Under the pieces are notes generated by a model. That model saw only the letters and a program-made list of their open reading frames with translations. It made no database searches and was not told where the DNA came from. A stretch of 7,063 nucleotides of DNA, from positions 1 through 7,063 of the forward strand of contig CAZKBY010000141.1 of NCBI GenBank assembly GCA_964550915.1, read 5' to 3'. The position numbers and the translations under genes are program-made. Of this stretch, positions 5,862 to 7,063 are shown piece after piece (the first letter of the stretch is position 1; each line of letters opens with the position of its first letter). This DNA is from JARYMI01 sp964550915 (GTDB lineage Bacteria > Acidobacteriota > Aminicenantia > Aminicenantales > UBA8522).

Positions 5862-5890
5862 GGGACGCGATCCCGAATTCATAAATTCGG
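5862..5890. repeat. Paired hairpins in the lemA leader
   Basis: CCGAATT (5873-5879) and AATTCGG (5884-5890) form a perfect 7-bp stem with loop CATA. Next to it and sharing two bases, GGGA (5862-5865) pairs with TCCC (5871-5874), so the two are mutually exclusive as drawn. They lie between the candidate lemA promoter and its ribosome site, in the untranslated leader. The palindrome could be a repressor operator or an RNA hairpin. A further small stem CCGGA/TCCGG is at 5901-5913. Confidence 0.45.
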
Positions 5891-5924
5891 TCCACTTTCC
5901 CCGGATTTTCCGGTATAGAGAATT

Positions 5925-5953
5925 AGCATAGGGATTAAAGGTAAAAAAATCAA
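5925..5953 (-). promoter_or_regulatory. Candidate sigma70 promoter of lemA-htpX
   Basis: On the minus strand TTGATT (5953-5948) and TATGCT (5930-5925) are 17 bases apart. Transcription would start near 5918, giving a leader of about 85 bases that contains the hairpins at 5862-5890. Each box matches consensus at four of six positions. Confidence 0.45.
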
Positions 5954-5974
5954 CTAGAAAACGATTTTTTTTCG

Positions 5975-6003
5975 TTGACACGAACCTCTCAGAATGGTAT
6001 AGT
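5975..6003 (+). promoter_or_regulatory. Strong sigma70 promoter of citrate synthase
   Basis: A perfect TTGACA (5975-5980) and TATAGT (5998-6003) are separated by 17 bases, near-ideal for the housekeeping sigma factor. The start would be near 6010 with a leader of about 43 bases. An A/T-rich tract (T-run at 5965-5972) upstream may act as an UP element. High, constitutive expression is a reasonable inference. Confidence 0.75.
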
Positions 6004-6037
6004 TTTGTCCCTTATTCTGGAGGGAAATTTATTTTTT

Positions 6038-6045
6038 AAAGGAGG
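6038..6045 (+). promoter_or_regulatory. Strong ribosome binding site of citrate synthase
   Basis: AAAGGAGG with seven bases to ATG 6053, close to the ideal Shine-Dalgarno match and spacing. It fixes the start of the citrate synthase. Confidence 0.8.
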
Positions 6046-6052
6046 TTATTTT

Positions 6053-7063
6053 ATGCCTTCATTAAAAGAAAAACTTGCTGCCCAAATCGGCCCCATGCGT
6101 GAAAAAGTGCAGGGGATCCTCAAGCAGCATGGAGAAATGAAAGTTGGCGACGTCTCCATCGCCCAGGCTTACGGCGGAATGCGCAGCGTCAAGTGCATGG
6201 TCTGGGAAACCTCGGCGCTCGACCCGATGGAAGGCATCCGCTTCCGTGGTTTCACCATCCCCGAGCTCCGGGAGAAACTCCCCAAGGCTCCGGGCGGAGA
6301 AGAGCCGCTCCCAGAGGGCATTTTCTATCTTCTCCTTACCGGCGAGCTGCCTTCAGAAGCCGATGTCCGGGAAATCACCAAGGAATGGCAGAAACGAAGC
6401 ACGCTCCCAGAATACCTCATCGACATCCTCAACACGCTTCCCGTCGATATGCACCCGATGACCCAGTTCTCCCACGGCATTCTGGCTCTCCAGAAAGATT
6501 CCATCTTCGCCCAAAAGTACACCGCCGGCATGCACAAGCTCGATTACTGGGATCCGATGTACGAAGATGTCATGAACCTGCTGGCCAAGCTTCCGCTCAT
6601 CGCGGCCTACATCTACCGCCGCTCTTATAAGGGAAACAAACATATCCCCGCCGACCCGAATTTGGACTGGGGTGGCAACCTGGCGCACATGATAGGCGTC
6701 GAACACCCGGCCTTCAAAGAACTCATGCGGCTGTATCTCGTCATCCACAGCGATCACGAGGGCGGCAACGTCTCCGCTCACACCTGCCATCTCGTCGGGT
6801 CTGCCCTCTCGGACGCATTCTATTCGCTGTCGGCGGCCATGAACGGACTGGCCGGACCTCTGCACGGCCTGGCCAACCAGGAAGTCCTCCGCTGGATCAT
6901 GGACCTGATGAAAGACCTGGGCGGCGTTCCGACCAGGGAACAGTTAGAGAAGTACATCTGGGACACGCTCAACTCCGGCAAGGTTGTGCCCGGCTACGGC
7001 CATGCCGTGCTCCGCAAGACAGACCCCCGCTACATGGCCCAGCGGGAGTTCGCCCTCAAGCAC
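6053..7063 (+). CDS. gltA: Citrate synthase, mitochondrial/eukaryote-like type (3' end outside window)
   Basis: 337 codons are present and the frame is open to the window edge; the full protein should be about 100 residues longer. It condenses oxaloacetate and acetyl-CoA to citrate and CoA in the TCA cycle, in the cytoplasm. The sequence follows the animal mitochondrial enzyme closely: DPMEGIRFRGFTIPE (57-71), GGEEPLPEGIF (81-91), HSDHEGGNVSAHT (232-244), MNGLAGPLHGLANQEV (263-278), SGKVVPGYGHAVLRKTDPRY (308-327). By the pig numbering I recall, H235, H271, H317 and R326 correspond to H238, H274, H320 and R329 (constant offset of three). The catalytic Asp (pig D375) lies beyond the edge. There is no targeting peptide. 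This is the type seen in some Bacteroidota and in Geobacter/Desulfurella-like bacteria, unlike E. coli GltA. It has its own strong promoter and ribosome site and is divergent from lemA. The symbol follows bacterial convention and may differ for this subtype. Confidence 0.95.
   Translation, partial: MPSLKEKLAAQIGPMREKVQGILKQHGEMKVGDVSIAQAYGGMRSVKCMVWETSALDPMEGIRFRGFTIPELREKLPKAPGGEEPLPEGIFYLLLTGELPSEADVREITKEWQKRSTLPEYLIDILNTLPVDMHPMTQFSHGILALQKDSIFAQKYTAGMHKLDYWDPMYEDVMNLLAKLPLIAAYIYRRSYKGNKHIPADPNLDWGGNLAHMIGVEHPAFKELMRLYLVIHSDHEGGNVSAHTCHLVGSALSDAFYSLSAAMNGLAGPLHGLANQEVLRWIMDLMKDLGGVPTREQLEKYIWDTLNSGKVVPGYGHAVLRKTDPRYMAQREFALKH

Noticed and set aside
6353..6865. 170-codon open frame on the minus strand opposite citrate synthase
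   Set aside because: It is a shadow of a highly conserved enzyme reading frame with strong start signals on the other strand.

Overview
The window comes from a bacterial chromosome of moderate, slightly G+C-leaning composition. The lineage cannot be fixed from sequence alone. An encoded-CCA tRNA-Asp, a LemA/HtpX pair, a citrate synthase of the mitochondrial (eukaryote-like) type and a gene pair with HD and HEAT-like domains suggest an anaerobic or environmental phylum such as Aminicenantes, another Acidobacteriota-related group or a deltaproteobacterial lineage. That assignment is inference and weak.

Layout. Everything from about 108 to 5833 that looks expressed lies on the minus strand; citrate synthase (6053 to the right edge) is on the plus strand. 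In transcription order on the minus strand: lemA (5833-5279) and htpX (5133-4234), a membrane-proteostasis pair; a decayed C-terminal fragment of a jelly-roll/LamG-like secreted protein (4190-3858); tRNA-Asp(GTC) (3834-3757) with its own promoter inside the end of that fragment; a repeat-rich intergenic stretch of about 430 bp (3756-3325) with two related hairpins, a short tandem and a REP-like element that recurs inverted at 4181-4224; then a two-gene unit (3324-108) encoding a 644-residue helical protein with HEAT-like C-terminus and a 431-residue protein with an HD-GYP-like domain. The last two genes overlap by 14 bp and share the same N-terminal domain. Downstream of them an unexplained 15-bp inverted repeat occupies 12-79.

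How the parts work together. lemA and htpX are a commonly co-located membrane pair, and a shared promoter upstream of lemA is visible. lemA and citrate synthase are transcribed divergently from a 219-bp intergenic region (5834-6052) with a near-consensus promoter for each. The citrate synthase is cut by the window edge after the second catalytic His. The HD/HEAT-like pair is the least characterised part: the shared sensor-like N-terminal domain, the overlap and the common promoter suggest the two proteins act together, possibly in second-messenger or other signalling, but the HD protein has lost the GYP motif so its substrate is open.
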